DNA of 64,000 nucleotides. It comes from Anaerolineaceae bacterium UBA1415. GTDB lineage: Bacteria > Chloroflexota > Anaerolineae > Anaerolineales > Anaerolineaceae. Positions 18,770 through 26,594 of this stretch are shown here, one piece after another. The position numbers were made by a program, and so were the translations under genes. Location: the NCBI GenBank assembly GCA_002305635.1, contig DBPR01000014.1, positions 1 to 64,000 on the forward strand, given 5' to 3'. Every line of letters begins with the position of its first letter. Position 1 is the first letter of the stretch. The notes beneath the pieces were generated by a model. It ran no database searches. It saw nothing but the letters and a program-made list of their open reading frames with translations, and had not been told where the DNA came from.

Positions 18770-18792
18770 GCCTGTCCGTTTTTGAACACCAG

Positions 18793-18824
18793 ATGAGCTT
18801 TGCCGAAACGCAAAGCTCATTTTT
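18793..18824 (+). terminator. terminator of the aldolase gene
   Basis: Perfect 11-bp stem ATGAGCTTTGC / GCAAAGCTCAT (18793-18803 and 18810-18820), 6-nt loop, then TTTTG. Confidence 0.88.
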
Positions 18825-18847
18825 GAATAGGGAGGAATTCCCTAAGG

Positions 18848-18853
18848 TATAAT
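18848..18853 (+). promoter_or_regulatory. -10 box of glnS
   Basis: TATAAT 27 nt before the ATG; the leader contains AAGGAG. No clear -35. Confidence 0.45.
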
Positions 18854-18880
18854 TTTGAAATCCTAACCAAGGAGCATGTT

Positions 18881-20563
18881 ATGACAGAAGACAGCCCAAA
18901 AAAATCAAATTTTATTCGTGATATCATCGACGAACACAATCGCACCGGACGCTTTGGCGGTCGGGTTCACACACGTTTTCCACCTGAGCCGAATGGCTAC
19001 CTGCACATTGGCCATGCCAAGGCGCTTTGTCTTGATTTTGGCATCGCCGAGGACTATGGCGGCCTGACCAATTTGCGCTATGATGACACCAACCCGGTCA
19101 AAGAAGACGTGGAATTCGTCGATGCCATCAAAGAAGACATCCATTGGCTGGGCTTCGATTGGGGCGATCGGGAATACTATGCCTCAGACTATTTTGAGGC
19201 GCTTTATGAAATGGCGATCAAGCTGATCGAAAAGGGCAAGGCTTTTGTTGATGAGTTGAGCTTCGACGAGATGCGCGACTATCGCGGCACGCTAACTGAG
19301 CCTGGAAAGAACAGCCCCTGGCGCGACAGACCGATCGAGGAGAATCTGGATCTGTTCCAGCGAATGCGGGCTGGTGAATTCCCTGACGGCAGCCTGACGC
19401 TGCGCGCCAAAATTGACATGGCTTCGCCAAACCTAAACATGCGCGACCCGGTCATGTATCGCATTTTGCATGCCCATCACCATCGCACCGGCGATCAGTG
19501 GTGCATTTATCCGATGTATGACTTTGCCCACGGCCAGTCTGATTCACTGGAAGGTATCACGCATTCCATGTGTTCGCTGGAGTATGAGAACCACAGGCCT
19601 TTGTACGACTGGTTCCTGGATGAGCTGGAGATCTTCCATCCGCAGCAGATCGAATTTGCCAGGCTGAACCTGACCCATACCGTCATGAGCAAGCGAAAAC
19701 TGCGCCGATTGGTCGAGGAAGGCTATGTCAGCGGTTGGACAGACCCTCGCATGCCCACGCTGGCAGCAATGCGGCGACGCGGCTATCCAGCCAAGGCTGT
19801 TCGTGATTTTATCGAGATGATAGGCGTTTCAAAGGCAGATAGTTTTGTTGATGTCGAGCTGCTCGAACATGTTGTCCGCGATGAGCTCAACCTGATCGCA
19901 CCGCGCAGAATGGCCGTGCTGGAGCCGCTCAAAGTGGTCATTGAGAACTATCCGGAAGATCAGACCGAAGCGTTTGAAGTGGCGGACTTCCCGCAGGATC
20001 CTGAAAAGGGTCAAACCCGCAAGGTGCCTTTTGGCCGCGAGATCTATATTGAACGTGAAGACTTTAAAGAGACGCCGCCACCCAAATATTTCCGCCTTTC
20101 CCCAGGCAGGGAAGTGCGCCTGATGAACGCTTATTATGTTACCTGTACGGACGTCATCAAGGATGAAGCGGGTGAGGTTGTGGAAGTGCGCGTCACCTAT
20201 GACCCGACCACCAAAGGCGGCATGTCGGAAGACGGCCGCAAGGTCAAGGGCACCATCCATTGGGTGGCCGCTCATTCGGCTGTGGATGCGACCGTGCGCC
20301 TTTACGACCAGATGTTTGAGAACGAACGTCCGGAAGACCTGCCGGAAGGGGAAACCTTTGTGGAGAATTTCAACCGGGATTCGATCAAAGTTCTGGAAGC
20401 CAAACTTGAGCCTTCCCTGGCATCCGCCAGAGCAGGCGAGCCCTGGCAGTTTGTACGCAACGGCTACTTCACGCTCGACAGCGAAGATTGCAAAGACGGG
20501 TATTTGGTTTTCAACCGCGCGCTTGGTCTGGTGGACAGCTGGGCAAAGATGGGGAAAGGGTAA
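18881..20563 (+). CDS. glnS: glutaminyl-tRNA synthetase
   Basis: Charges tRNA-Gln directly. The 560-aa protein has the class I GlnRS/GluRS signature PEPNGYLHIGHAKA (about residues 30-43), the KMSKS variant VMSKRKL (about 268), the GlnRS-type D-D-T-N-P motif, and the two C-terminal anticodon-binding beta barrels (from about residue 340). Length matches bacterial GlnRS. The PNGYLHIG wording separates it from GluRS. Many bacteria lack GlnRS and use GatCAB instead, so this gene tells of the GlnRS pathway here. Hairpin C lies 45 nt after the stop. Confidence 0.97.
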   Translation: MTEDSPKKSNFIRDIIDEHNRTGRFGGRVHTRFPPEPNGYLHIGHAKALCLDFGIAEDYGGLTNLRYDDTNPVKEDVEFVDAIKEDIHWLGFDWGDREYYASDYFEALYEMAIKLIEKGKAFVDELSFDEMRDYRGTLTEPGKNSPWRDRPIEENLDLFQRMRAGEFPDGSLTLRAKIDMASPNLNMRDPVMYRILHAHHHRTGDQWCIYPMYDFAHGQSDSLEGITHSMCSLEYENHRPLYDWFLDELEIFHPQQIEFARLNLTHTVMSKRKLRRLVEEGYVSGWTDPRMPTLAAMRRRGYPAKAVRDFIEMIGVSKADSFVDVELLEHVVRDELNLIAPRRMAVLEPLKVVIENYPEDQTEAFEVADFPQDPEKGQTRKVPFGREIYIEREDFKETPPPKYFRLSPGREVRLMNAYYVTCTDVIKDEAGEVVEVRVTYDPTTKGGMSEDGRKVKGTIHWVAAHSAVDATVRLYDQMFENERPEDLPEGETFVENFNRDSIKVLEAKLEPSLASARAGEPWQFVRNGYFTLDSEDCKDGYLVFNRALGLVDSWAKMGKG

Positions 20564-20608
20564 TATTCCCTGAAAACCAAAAAGAACTGACTCGAAAATT
20601 GAGAGTTA

Positions 20609-20652
20609 GTCGTGATTGAAAGATGAACCTAAAGTTCATCTTTCAATCCGAC
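20609..20652 (+). repeat. variable-stem hairpin, copy C
   Basis: GTCGTG, perfect 14-bp stem beginning ATTGAAAG, 5-nt loop, AAT-CCGAC, then CGTCC and a T run. Same ends and orientation as copy A, different stem. With the T run it would also work as the glnS terminator. Confidence 0.78.
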
Positions 20653-20714
20653 GTCCTTTTTTCTCATAAAAAAAGCAACGAAAACTTGTTTGTCTGGTAA
20701 AATAATGCCTGCAG

Positions 20715-20786
20715 GGGCCTGTAGCTCAATGGCGGAGCAGGCGGCTCATAACCGCTTGGTTGTTGGTTCGAATCCATCCGGGCCCA
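20715..20786 (+). tRNA. tRNA with CAT anticodon (elongator Met or Ile2)
   Basis: Full cloverleaf: acceptor GGGCCTG/CGGGCCC, D stem GCTC/GAGC, anticodon loop CTCATAA with anticodon CAT (20747-20749), T loop TTCGAAT. The T stem has one T-T mismatch. The paired first base and the absence of three G-C pairs at the anticodon loop argue against initiator tRNA. The 3' CCA is not encoded. TGG-TAAAAT at 20695-20703 is a possible extended -10. Confidence 0.88.
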
Positions 20787-20885
20787 TTTTTCTTTTAACT
20801 GTTGTTTCTTTCCATTTTGTCTAAAACCTGTAAGAGACTATTCGGAAGCAATTATGCAACTCTCTTCATGAGTAAAAATCCACCT

Positions 20886-20937
20886 CTGGAAAGCGCGACA
20901 TGTCTGGAATGTGCGACATGTCTGGAAAGCGCGAGGG
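20886..20937 (+). repeat. 18-bp tandem repeat, 2.9 copies
   Basis: Units begin CTGGAAAGCGCGACATGT, with the second copy changed at three bases. They lie in the 20787-21174 gap between the tRNA and msrA, which holds no gene I can support. The repeat could be read as E-S-A-T-C-L in a short open frame (20802-21008), but there is no other sign of coding. A TATAAT at 21093-21098 may be the msrA -10. Confidence 0.7.
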
Positions 20938-21174
20938 AGCGCGGTTGTTTTTGTCTTCGGCCGTGGTATGTTGTTCATATCCATGGATATATTGATCCTC
21001 TCTGTTAACAATCAGGCGATCTTTTTACGGGAAAAATAACTATTAATTTCATCAAACCTTAAACAAACGACAAAATAAGGCTTTGCTAATCTTATAATTG
21101 GACAAAACACTAACATTTTTCGGGATTTATCATTGGACAGATTGGTTAGTGAAATTAGCAGGAGATAGTATCTA

Positions 21175-21657
21175 ATGAGTCAAACAGCGATAGTAGCAGG
21201 TGGTTGTTTCTGGGGTATGGAAGCGAGATACCAGACCCTACCTGGCGTGCTGGATACCGAGGTAGGGTATACGGGCGGTCATTTGGAAGAGCCGACCTAT
21301 CGGGATGTATGCCAGGATGATACCGGGCATGTTGAGGCAGTAAGGATCGAGTTTGACCCGGCGCAAGTCAGCTATCGTCAGATTTTGGAAGCCTTCTTCA
21401 CGTTTCATGATGCCACATTATGCAGAGACAATTGCCGTTCCCAGAGCTCGCAGTATCGTTCGGTGATCTTTCCGCTGAATGGAGAACAGCAGCAAATCGC
21501 TGAAAGCGTGCTTTTTAAGGCCAAACAGGAAAACAAGTCCGAATGCAGGATCGTCACTGCCATCCTTCCTGCCAGTACCTTTTATGAGGCTGAAAAGTAT
21601 CATCAGGATTATTATAAAAAGCATAACCTGATGATTTCGGATGAGCTTCGCTGTTAA
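21175..21657 (+). CDS. msrA: peptide methionine sulfoxide reductase A
   Basis: Reduces the S form of methionine sulfoxide in oxidised proteins. The 160-aa protein starts with the MsrA active-site motif GGCFWGME (catalytic Cys11) and has GHVEAV and the HQDYY motif near the C terminus. It lacks the C-terminal extension with resolving cysteines found in longer MsrA proteins, though a cysteine ends the protein (RC). AGGAGA lies upstream of the ATG. It is not fused to MsrB and no MsrB gene is adjacent. Confidence 0.95.
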   Translation: MSQTAIVAGGCFWGMEARYQTLPGVLDTEVGYTGGHLEEPTYRDVCQDDTGHVEAVRIEFDPAQVSYRQILEAFFTFHDATLCRDNCRSQSSQYRSVIFPLNGEQQQIAESVLFKAKQENKSECRIVTAILPASTFYEAEKYHQDYYKKHNLMISDELRC

Positions 21658-21681
21658 TTTATTTTATGTCCTTAAAGCAGT

Positions 21682-21687
21682 TATAAT
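21682..21687 (+). promoter_or_regulatory. -10 box of an apparent leaderless gene (NYN protein)
   Basis: TATAAT followed by exactly 6 nt and then the ATG at 21694, with no ribosome-binding site. The same spacing occurs at 37837, 55987 and 57204. Confidence 0.65.
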
Positions 21688-21693
21688 TTCAAT

Positions 21694-22443
21694 ATGACAA
21701 ATACAGAAACTCAAAACAACCTGCGCGAAAAACGCATCGCGATCCTGATCGACGGTGACAACGCGCAAGCCTCTCTTATTGAACAAATCGTGGTCGAATC
21801 CAGCCGTTATGGCAACGCCACCATCCGCCGGATTTACGGTGATTGGACCTCGAACAGCATGAAATCCTGGAAGGATACACTCAATTCTTATGCCTTTCAG
21901 CCTTTCCAGCAATTCAGCTATTCGGTGGGTAAAAACTCAACCGATTCAGCCATGATCATCGACGCGATGGATATTCTTCATACCAACCAAACCGACGGCT
22001 TTTGTCTGGTCTCCAGTGACAGCGACTACACCCGTCTGGCAACCCGTTTGCGCGAAAGCGGAAAGTTAGTGGTTGGGATCGGCAAAAATTCGACGCCGCG
22101 CGCTTTTGTTTCCGCCTGTGACGTTTTCATTTACACTGAAAACCTTGAAATGCGCGAACGGCAGAAGCGTCAGGCGGCGGCGCGCCAGCAGATGAGCAAG
22201 GAAGAACAAAGCCTGGTTGACAATATTGAAGACGCCATCGAAATGGCGGGGACGGATGATGACGGTTGGGCGCGCCTTTCAGAGGTCGGCACGGCTTTAC
22301 GTCGTATTGACCCTGGTTTTGACCCACGCACATACGGCGCCAACCAATTAGCTCCCCTGATCCGTGCCCGAAAGACGCATTTTGACATCAAAAAATTGAC
22401 CGGGAAATCAACGATCGTTGTCCGGTCGAAAGACGAATCTTAA
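21694..22443 (+). CDS. NYN-domain nuclease-like protein with OST-HTH domain
   Basis: The 249-aa protein has an N-terminal NYN (PIN-like, LabA/DUF88) domain, residues 10-155, with the expected acidic residues in LIDGDN (residues 15-20), TDSAMIID and SSDSDY. A C-terminal OST-HTH/LOTUS domain (about 170-240) is recognisable from DGWARLSEVGTALRR and FDPRTYG. The two-domain form is widespread in bacteria; RNA binding by OST-HTH and RNase activity by NYN are the usual inferences, but the target is unknown. The mRNA appears leaderless. It converges on the FGGY kinase gene, sharing a terminator. Confidence 0.9.
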   Translation: MTNTETQNNLREKRIAILIDGDNAQASLIEQIVVESSRYGNATIRRIYGDWTSNSMKSWKDTLNSYAFQPFQQFSYSVGKNSTDSAMIIDAMDILHTNQTDGFCLVSSDSDYTRLATRLRESGKLVVGIGKNSTPRAFVSACDVFIYTENLEMRERQKRQAAARQQMSKEEQSLVDNIEDAIEMAGTDDDGWARLSEVGTALRRIDPGFDPRTYGANQLAPLIRARKTHFDIKKLTGKSTIVVRSKDES

Positions 22444-22453
22444 TTCCTTAGCG

Positions 22454-22486
22454 TAACCGGCTAATTCCTGGCAGGGTAGCCGGTTA
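22454..22486. terminator. bidirectional terminator
   Basis: Perfect 10-bp inverted repeat TAACCGGCTA / TAGCCGGTTA between convergent genes; it overlaps the last codons and stop of the minus-strand kinase gene. Confidence 0.65.
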
Positions 22487-24023
22487 TTTCCTGAATTTCC
22501 TGATAAAGCGGGGCCAGTCTTTTGTACATTTTCAGGTAGACACGTTCGTATAGCTCGCTGTAAAGTGCGTGATTTTTGGAATCTGGCGAAAAAGTATCCC
22601 GAATATGCGTCATCTGCTCAACCGCGGTTGGAAAATCGGGCTGGAGTTTCAGACCGACTGCCAGGTCGATGGCGGCACCGAGCCCGCTGGCTTCGTAGAC
22701 ATGCGGCCGACTGACTGGCATGCCAAAAACGTCCGCTGTCAGCTGCAGGGCGGCTTCGCTTTGGGAGCCGCCGCCCGCCACTCGCACTTCGGTGATCGGC
22801 ACGCCGCTGCGTCTGCTGGTGCGTTCGGCGCCTTCGCGCAGCGCGTATGCCAGACCTTCCAGAATGGAACGATAGAGGTGCGCCCGGGTGTGCACGCCGC
22901 CAAAACCGATGACGGCTCCTTTTGCGTCGGGCCCGGGAGATTTCAGGCCGGGCGCCCAGTAGGGCTGCAAGGTCAGACCCATCGAGCCGGCTGGGACGGA
23001 ATTGACCAGATCGTCAAACAGTGCTTCGGGTGCAACCCCGCGCTCTTTGGCAAGGCGCTGTTCGTTGTGCCCGAATTCCCGCAGGAACCAGGAGACCATC
23101 CAGTAGCCGCGGAAAAGCTGAATTTCAAGGGAATAAGAGCCGGGAACGGCAGCCGGATAGGGCGGAATGAGCGGGATCACTTCGACGTATTTTTGGTGTA
23201 TGGTGTTGATGGTTGAGGCAGTCCCGAACGAGAGGCAGCAAACGTTCGGTGCCAGCGTGCCGGAGCCAAGCACCTCGCAGGCTTTGTCTGCCGCGGCAGC
23301 GATCAACGGCAAACCAGCTGGGATGCCAGTTTCTTCTGCCGCCTGAGCCGAAATTTCGCCCAATAAACCAGTGGAAGGAACCAGATAGACCAACTTCTCC
23401 CGTTCAACCGGAACAGCCTGCCACTTCCAGTCAAAATCGCCTGCCCAACGGTGATTCTTGTAATCAAAGGGCAGATGCGTCACCTGGCAGCTAACGGAAT
23501 CGACGAATTTCCCAACCAGTTTATAAGTGATGTAGCCGGAAAGAAGAACGATCTTATGGGTTTTCGCCCATATCTCGGGTTCCTGGGTGCGGATCCAGTT
23601 GGTTTTGGCTTCGCCCTGGAGATAGCGGATGGTCTTGTTCATGCCGGAGATCGCGAACAAAAGCCCCCAGATGCCACGAACGTTGGGCAGGCCGGGCGTT
23701 TGGCGCTGGTCGGACCAGTGGATGGCGGGACGCAGCGGTTCGCCGCGGTTGTCAAGGCTGATGATGACATTGCGTTGGGTCGTGAGCGCGACACCGGCGA
23801 TCTGCTGGCGGTCAACGCCGGGCTGGTTCCATAGATCGTGGCAGGCGTCACAAACGCACTGCCAGAACACCTGCGGTTCCATCTCCGCCCAGCCGGGTTT
23901 TGGGACGTGGTATTTTGGGATGGGAACCTGCCCTTTCGCGAGCAAATTACCCTGCAGGTCAAAGATCAAAGCCCGGGTAGATTGGGTGCCAACGTCAATT
24001 GCCAGTAAGTGTTCTTTTGCCAT
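22461..24023 (-). CDS. FGGY-family carbohydrate kinase
   Basis: ATP-dependent sugar kinase. The 520-aa protein has both actin-like halves: the N-terminal phosphate-1 motif AIDVGTQSTRALIFD (residues 8-22), the WSDQR substrate loop, and the C-terminal signature around GLAYALREGAERTSRRSG, EVRVAGGGSQSEAALQLTADVFG. Overall wording is closest to xylulokinase/gluconokinase-like FGGY proteins; the substrate is not clear. No sugar transporter or isomerase gene is next to it, so context does not help. Starts with an ATG at 24023. Confidence 0.88.
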   Translation of the reverse strand: MAKEHLLAIDVGTQSTRALIFDLQGNLLAKGQVPIPKYHVPKPGWAEMEPQVFWQCVCDACHDLWNQPGVDRQQIAGVALTTQRNVIISLDNRGEPLRPAIHWSDQRQTPGLPNVRGIWGLLFAISGMNKTIRYLQGEAKTNWIRTQEPEIWAKTHKIVLLSGYITYKLVGKFVDSVSCQVTHLPFDYKNHRWAGDFDWKWQAVPVEREKLVYLVPSTGLLGEISAQAAEETGIPAGLPLIAAAADKACEVLGSGTLAPNVCCLSFGTASTINTIHQKYVEVIPLIPPYPAAVPGSYSLEIQLFRGYWMVSWFLREFGHNEQRLAKERGVAPEALFDDLVNSVPAGSMGLTLQPYWAPGLKSPGPDAKGAVIGFGGVHTRAHLYRSILEGLAYALREGAERTSRRSGVPITEVRVAGGGSQSEAALQLTADVFGMPVSRPHVYEASGLGAAIDLAVGLKLQPDFPTAVEQMTHIRDTFSPDSKNHALYSELYERVYLKMYKRLAPLYQEIQEITGYPARN

Positions 24024-24191
24024 AAAAACCTCAGAGTCATTGCTCCTTTTAATATCTTTCGAATTGTTTGTTGCGGAGCGGCTTGTTAGTCGTGTCTTGA
24101 TTGTATCCGTTTTTGGGCGGTGAGGTGGAAATCGGTTGACATATTAAAGCTTTGAGGCTGTCCCATCTGCATGGTAACAGCCTCAATCAGG

Positions 24192-24278
24192 CGGAGAGGC
24201 AGGGATTCGAACCCTGGGTCGGTTTTACCCGACAACCACTTAGCAGGCGGCCCCAATCGTCCACTCTGGCACCTCCCC
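24192..24278 (-). tRNA. tRNA-Ser (GCT)
   Basis: Read on the minus strand: acceptor GGGGAGG/CCTCTCC, long variable arm (class II tRNA), anticodon loop CTGCTAA with GCT, T loop TTCGAAT. CCA is not fully encoded. Confidence 0.93.
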
Positions 24279-24302
24279 AATTGTAAAAGGCACTATGGCC
24301 AG

Positions 24303-24387
24303 CGGAGGAAGTGGGATTCGAACCCACGATAGGTTTCCCTATACCTGTTTTCAAGACAGGCGCCTTCGGCCGCTCGGCCATCCCTCC
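24303..24387 (-). tRNA. tRNA-Ser (TGA)
   Basis: Minus strand acceptor GGAGGGA/TTCCTCC, anticodon loop CTTGAAA with TGA, long variable arm, T loop TTCGAAT. It lies 24 nt before tRNA-Ser(GCT), so both are probably processed from one transcript. Confidence 0.94.
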
Positions 24388-24398
24388 ATAGAGCCAAA

Positions 24399-24427
24399 AT
24401 TCTAACACGAAAAGGCTTTGGCTTCAA
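24399..24427 (-). promoter_or_regulatory. promoter of the two tRNA-Ser genes
   Basis: Minus strand TTGAAG (24427-24422), 17-nt spacer, TAGAAT (24404-24399), 11 nt before the tRNA 5' end. Confidence 0.65.
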
Positions 24428-24501
24428 GGTAAATCGTCCATCGTTTTTGCTGTTTGTTTATGTTGTGGATCAAGTGAACCAGTTTCGACCATGTGCTAAC
24501 T

Positions 24502-24545
24502 CCCCTCATCCGCCCTTCGGGCACCTTCTCCCGAGCGGAGAAGGC
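24502..24545 (+). repeat. GC-rich REP-like repeat, copy 2
   Basis: CCCCTCATCCGCCC-TTCGGGCACC-TTCTCCC...GGAGAAGG. Near-identical to 37739-37781 and, inverted, to 12758-12802. The rest of 24430-24660 shows no gene. Confidence 0.75.
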
Positions 24546-24669
24546 TATTTTCCATCATCCGTTTGCGAGAAAATTTTTCGAAGTGCAAGAAGGGTTTGGC
24601 TTAGGTACGACCTGTTGCTCCAATTCTTGCTGTTTGAATTGGTGGAGGCAATTTTACCAAAGTATCGAT

Positions 24670-24706
24670 GTCGAAATTGAACCCAAAAGAGGGGTTCAAT
24701 TTCGAC
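24670..24706. repeat. variable-stem hairpin, copy D
   Basis: Perfect 15-bp stem GTCGAAATTGAACCC with its complement and a 7-nt loop. It ends 2 nt before the stop codon of the minus-strand FHA gene, so it would form at the 3' end of that mRNA. Ends GTCG...CGAC and the inner ATTGAA match copies A and C. Confidence 0.72.
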
Positions 24707-24707
24707 C

Positions 24708-26531
24708 TTATTTCTGATTCACCGCTCCGCTTTGCGTGCGGGTGCTGCTGTTGAAGCGGAAAAAGAGGCTGCCGAAGTGGATCAGATCGGCGTGCTGCAG
24801 GTTTTTGCCGTGTGTGGTCACGGGCTCGAAATTGACGTAGGTGCCCGAAGTCGACTTGAAGTCGGTAATGCGAATTCGCCCATCGCTGAAAAAGTGGATC
24901 TCAGCGTGCAAGGGTTCCAGGGAAGGGTGGTCCAAGACCAGGTTCGCTTTGGTCGGGTCGCGCCCGATCAGGGTCACTTCATTCAATAATAAGAGTGGTT
25001 TCTCAGCTGATGGGGTTTGATCCGGGTCGAGCTTTATCAAACTACCGTAGCTTTTGAGGGTCACAAAAGTTGGGGCAGCCAGGGCTTGCTCTGCCTTTCC
25101 ATCGTTTTTTTCTGGCTCGCTTTTCTCGGAAGAGGCTTTTTTGGTTGGCTTGCGGAAGATGAGGAAAGCGATCAGGCCAGCCAAAGCAAGCAGGCTTAAC
25201 CACAACCAGTAGCTGGCGTACCAGGCGTTTTTAAAGGGACTTTCAGGTTGGAAAATGTCCAGTTGGATCGTTTGAGGGCCTGATCTTGCCTGCAAACCCA
25301 GCTGATCCTCCAGGCGAACCTCCAATCGCAGCTCGTCAGCTTCGTGACAGTCCTGCAAATTGACGACAAAACTTCCGTATGGAGCGGCTGTGTTGCTTTG
25401 AACCTCTTTACCGTTAACGAAAAGGCTTGAACGAACAATACCGCGTGGATAGCCATCCGGGAATTCGATCAACACTTCCAGAGGAAGGCTGCCTGGGCTA
25501 AGGGAACCATCTGCGCTTTGGATCAATTCAAGCTTTTCAGGCGGATTGATGAAACTCAACCTGGCCGGTTCAATCTGTAGATCAATACCCGAAGCATCAG
25601 AGCGCAGGATGACACCATCAGCCATTTCAACTTCAAACGCTATATTAGCTTTACCGCTTTGGCGGATACGCGACTGATAGGTGAGGCTGTAGCGATTGCC
25701 CTTAGCGGTCAAATAATCAGTGGGGTCGGGCACTTCCTCCAGCCCGGTGAAGGCGCTGAGACTGCCGCCAGTGGTCTGGAGCGCATCACGCAGATTGGTT
25801 TCGTAGGCGGTGCCGAGCATGCCCCTGTCCATCACGATCCAGACGTGCATGGGAATTTGGATGGCAGCGGCGCGCTCAACCAGGCTGAAAAAGCCAGGCA
25901 GGATCGAGGGATGCAGGTAGGGCGTTATATAAAGGAGAACCGTGTCGAGTTCGGACGGGCTGTTCTCAAGCGCGGTGATCGCATTATTCAGACTGTCAAG
26001 CGAAGAGGTAAGTTTGCGTTGGTTTTCCTGATAGGCATCGATCTCCTCAACCCAGGCGTCGTAACTACTTAGCTCAGTTTTGCTGATATCGGGGTTGATG
26101 TGCAGGCTGTAGCGGTTTGCCTGCGGGTGGTCAGGGTTCGGGCCGATCAGTTTGACAGCCTGGATCATTTCGGCATAATGCTGCTGACCGCTAACCCCGC
26201 TTAGGGTCAGGGAATACTCCGGGTTTATGACCAGGGAAAAGTGAATTCCCACATAATTCGTTTCGAGGTTGTCAGGAGAGATTTTTTCGTTGTTCTCGAT
26301 GACCGTATATTTGGAACCAGATGGTGGTAGACCGGCAGGTAAGTTTTGCGCTTTAAAGTCGAGCCGGATGGTCGGGAAATCACGTGTGTCTGTTCCGGTG
26401 ATCTGCAGGGTTGGCTCAGGCGCTTGCGCGTAGCCAACGGTATTTGGCGCGATGATAACGAGCATCACGAAAACCAGCAGGAGGCAGAACAGTCTGATTC
26501 GCATGGGTTGAGTTTCTCGACGGGCTAACAT
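24708..26531 (-). CDS. membrane protein with degenerate vWA-like region and C-terminal FHA domain
   Basis: The 607-aa product has a signal/anchor helix (about residues 13-33), a large exported part and a second helix (about 440-462), followed by a lysine/glutamate-rich linker and a cytoplasmic FHA domain (about 515-595: LIGRDPTKANLVLDHPSLEPLHAEI, then TSGTYVN). FHA domains bind phosphothreonine, so the protein could link an extracytoplasmic sensor to Ser/Thr kinase signalling. The exported part (about 190-280) resembles a von Willebrand A fold (VLLYITPYLH, HVWIVMDR) but its metal site is not evident. No kinase gene is nearby. An alternative start lies at residue 10. Hairpin D follows directly. 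Confidence 0.75.
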   Translation of the reverse strand: MLARRETQPMRIRLFCLLLVFVMLVIIAPNTVGYAQAPEPTLQITGTDTRDFPTIRLDFKAQNLPAGLPPSGSKYTVIENNEKISPDNLETNYVGIHFSLVINPEYSLTLSGVSGQQHYAEMIQAVKLIGPNPDHPQANRYSLHINPDISKTELSSYDAWVEEIDAYQENQRKLTSSLDSLNNAITALENSPSELDTVLLYITPYLHPSILPGFFSLVERAAAIQIPMHVWIVMDRGMLGTAYETNLRDALQTTGGSLSAFTGLEEVPDPTDYLTAKGNRYSLTYQSRIRQSGKANIAFEVEMADGVILRSDASGIDLQIEPARLSFINPPEKLELIQSADGSLSPGSLPLEVLIEFPDGYPRGIVRSSLFVNGKEVQSNTAAPYGSFVVNLQDCHEADELRLEVRLEDQLGLQARSGPQTIQLDIFQPESPFKNAWYASYWLWLSLLALAGLIAFLIFRKPTKKASSEKSEPEKNDGKAEQALAAPTFVTLKSYGSLIKLDPDQTPSAEKPLLLLNEVTLIGRDPTKANLVLDHPSLEPLHAEIHFFSDGRIRITDFKSTSGTYVNFEPVTTHGKNLQHADLIHFGSLFFRFNSSTRTQSGAVNQK

Positions 26532-26594
26532 GAGTCCTTGTGCCCTCTCCTGAGCTGTTGAGAGGGGAACTTTTCTTATTTTAATTGATCTTTC

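Noticed and set aside
17771..18820. 349-codon minus-strand open frame
   Set aside because: It is the complement of the class II aldolase gene, which carries all zinc ligands; the antisense frame shows no family.
20715..20786. CAT tRNA as initiator tRNA
   Set aside because: It has a paired first acceptor base and lacks three consecutive G-C pairs next to the anticodon loop, both marks of initiator tRNA.
20802..21008. 68-codon frame containing the 18-bp tandem repeat
   Set aside because: Low-complexity repeat, no ribosome-binding site and biased composition; no support as a gene.
12530..24706. Variable-stem hairpins as integron attC sites or CRISPR repeats
   Set aside because: The ends do not match the attC GTTRRRY/RYYYAAC core, there is no integrase or cassette array, and copies are far apart instead of regularly spaced.
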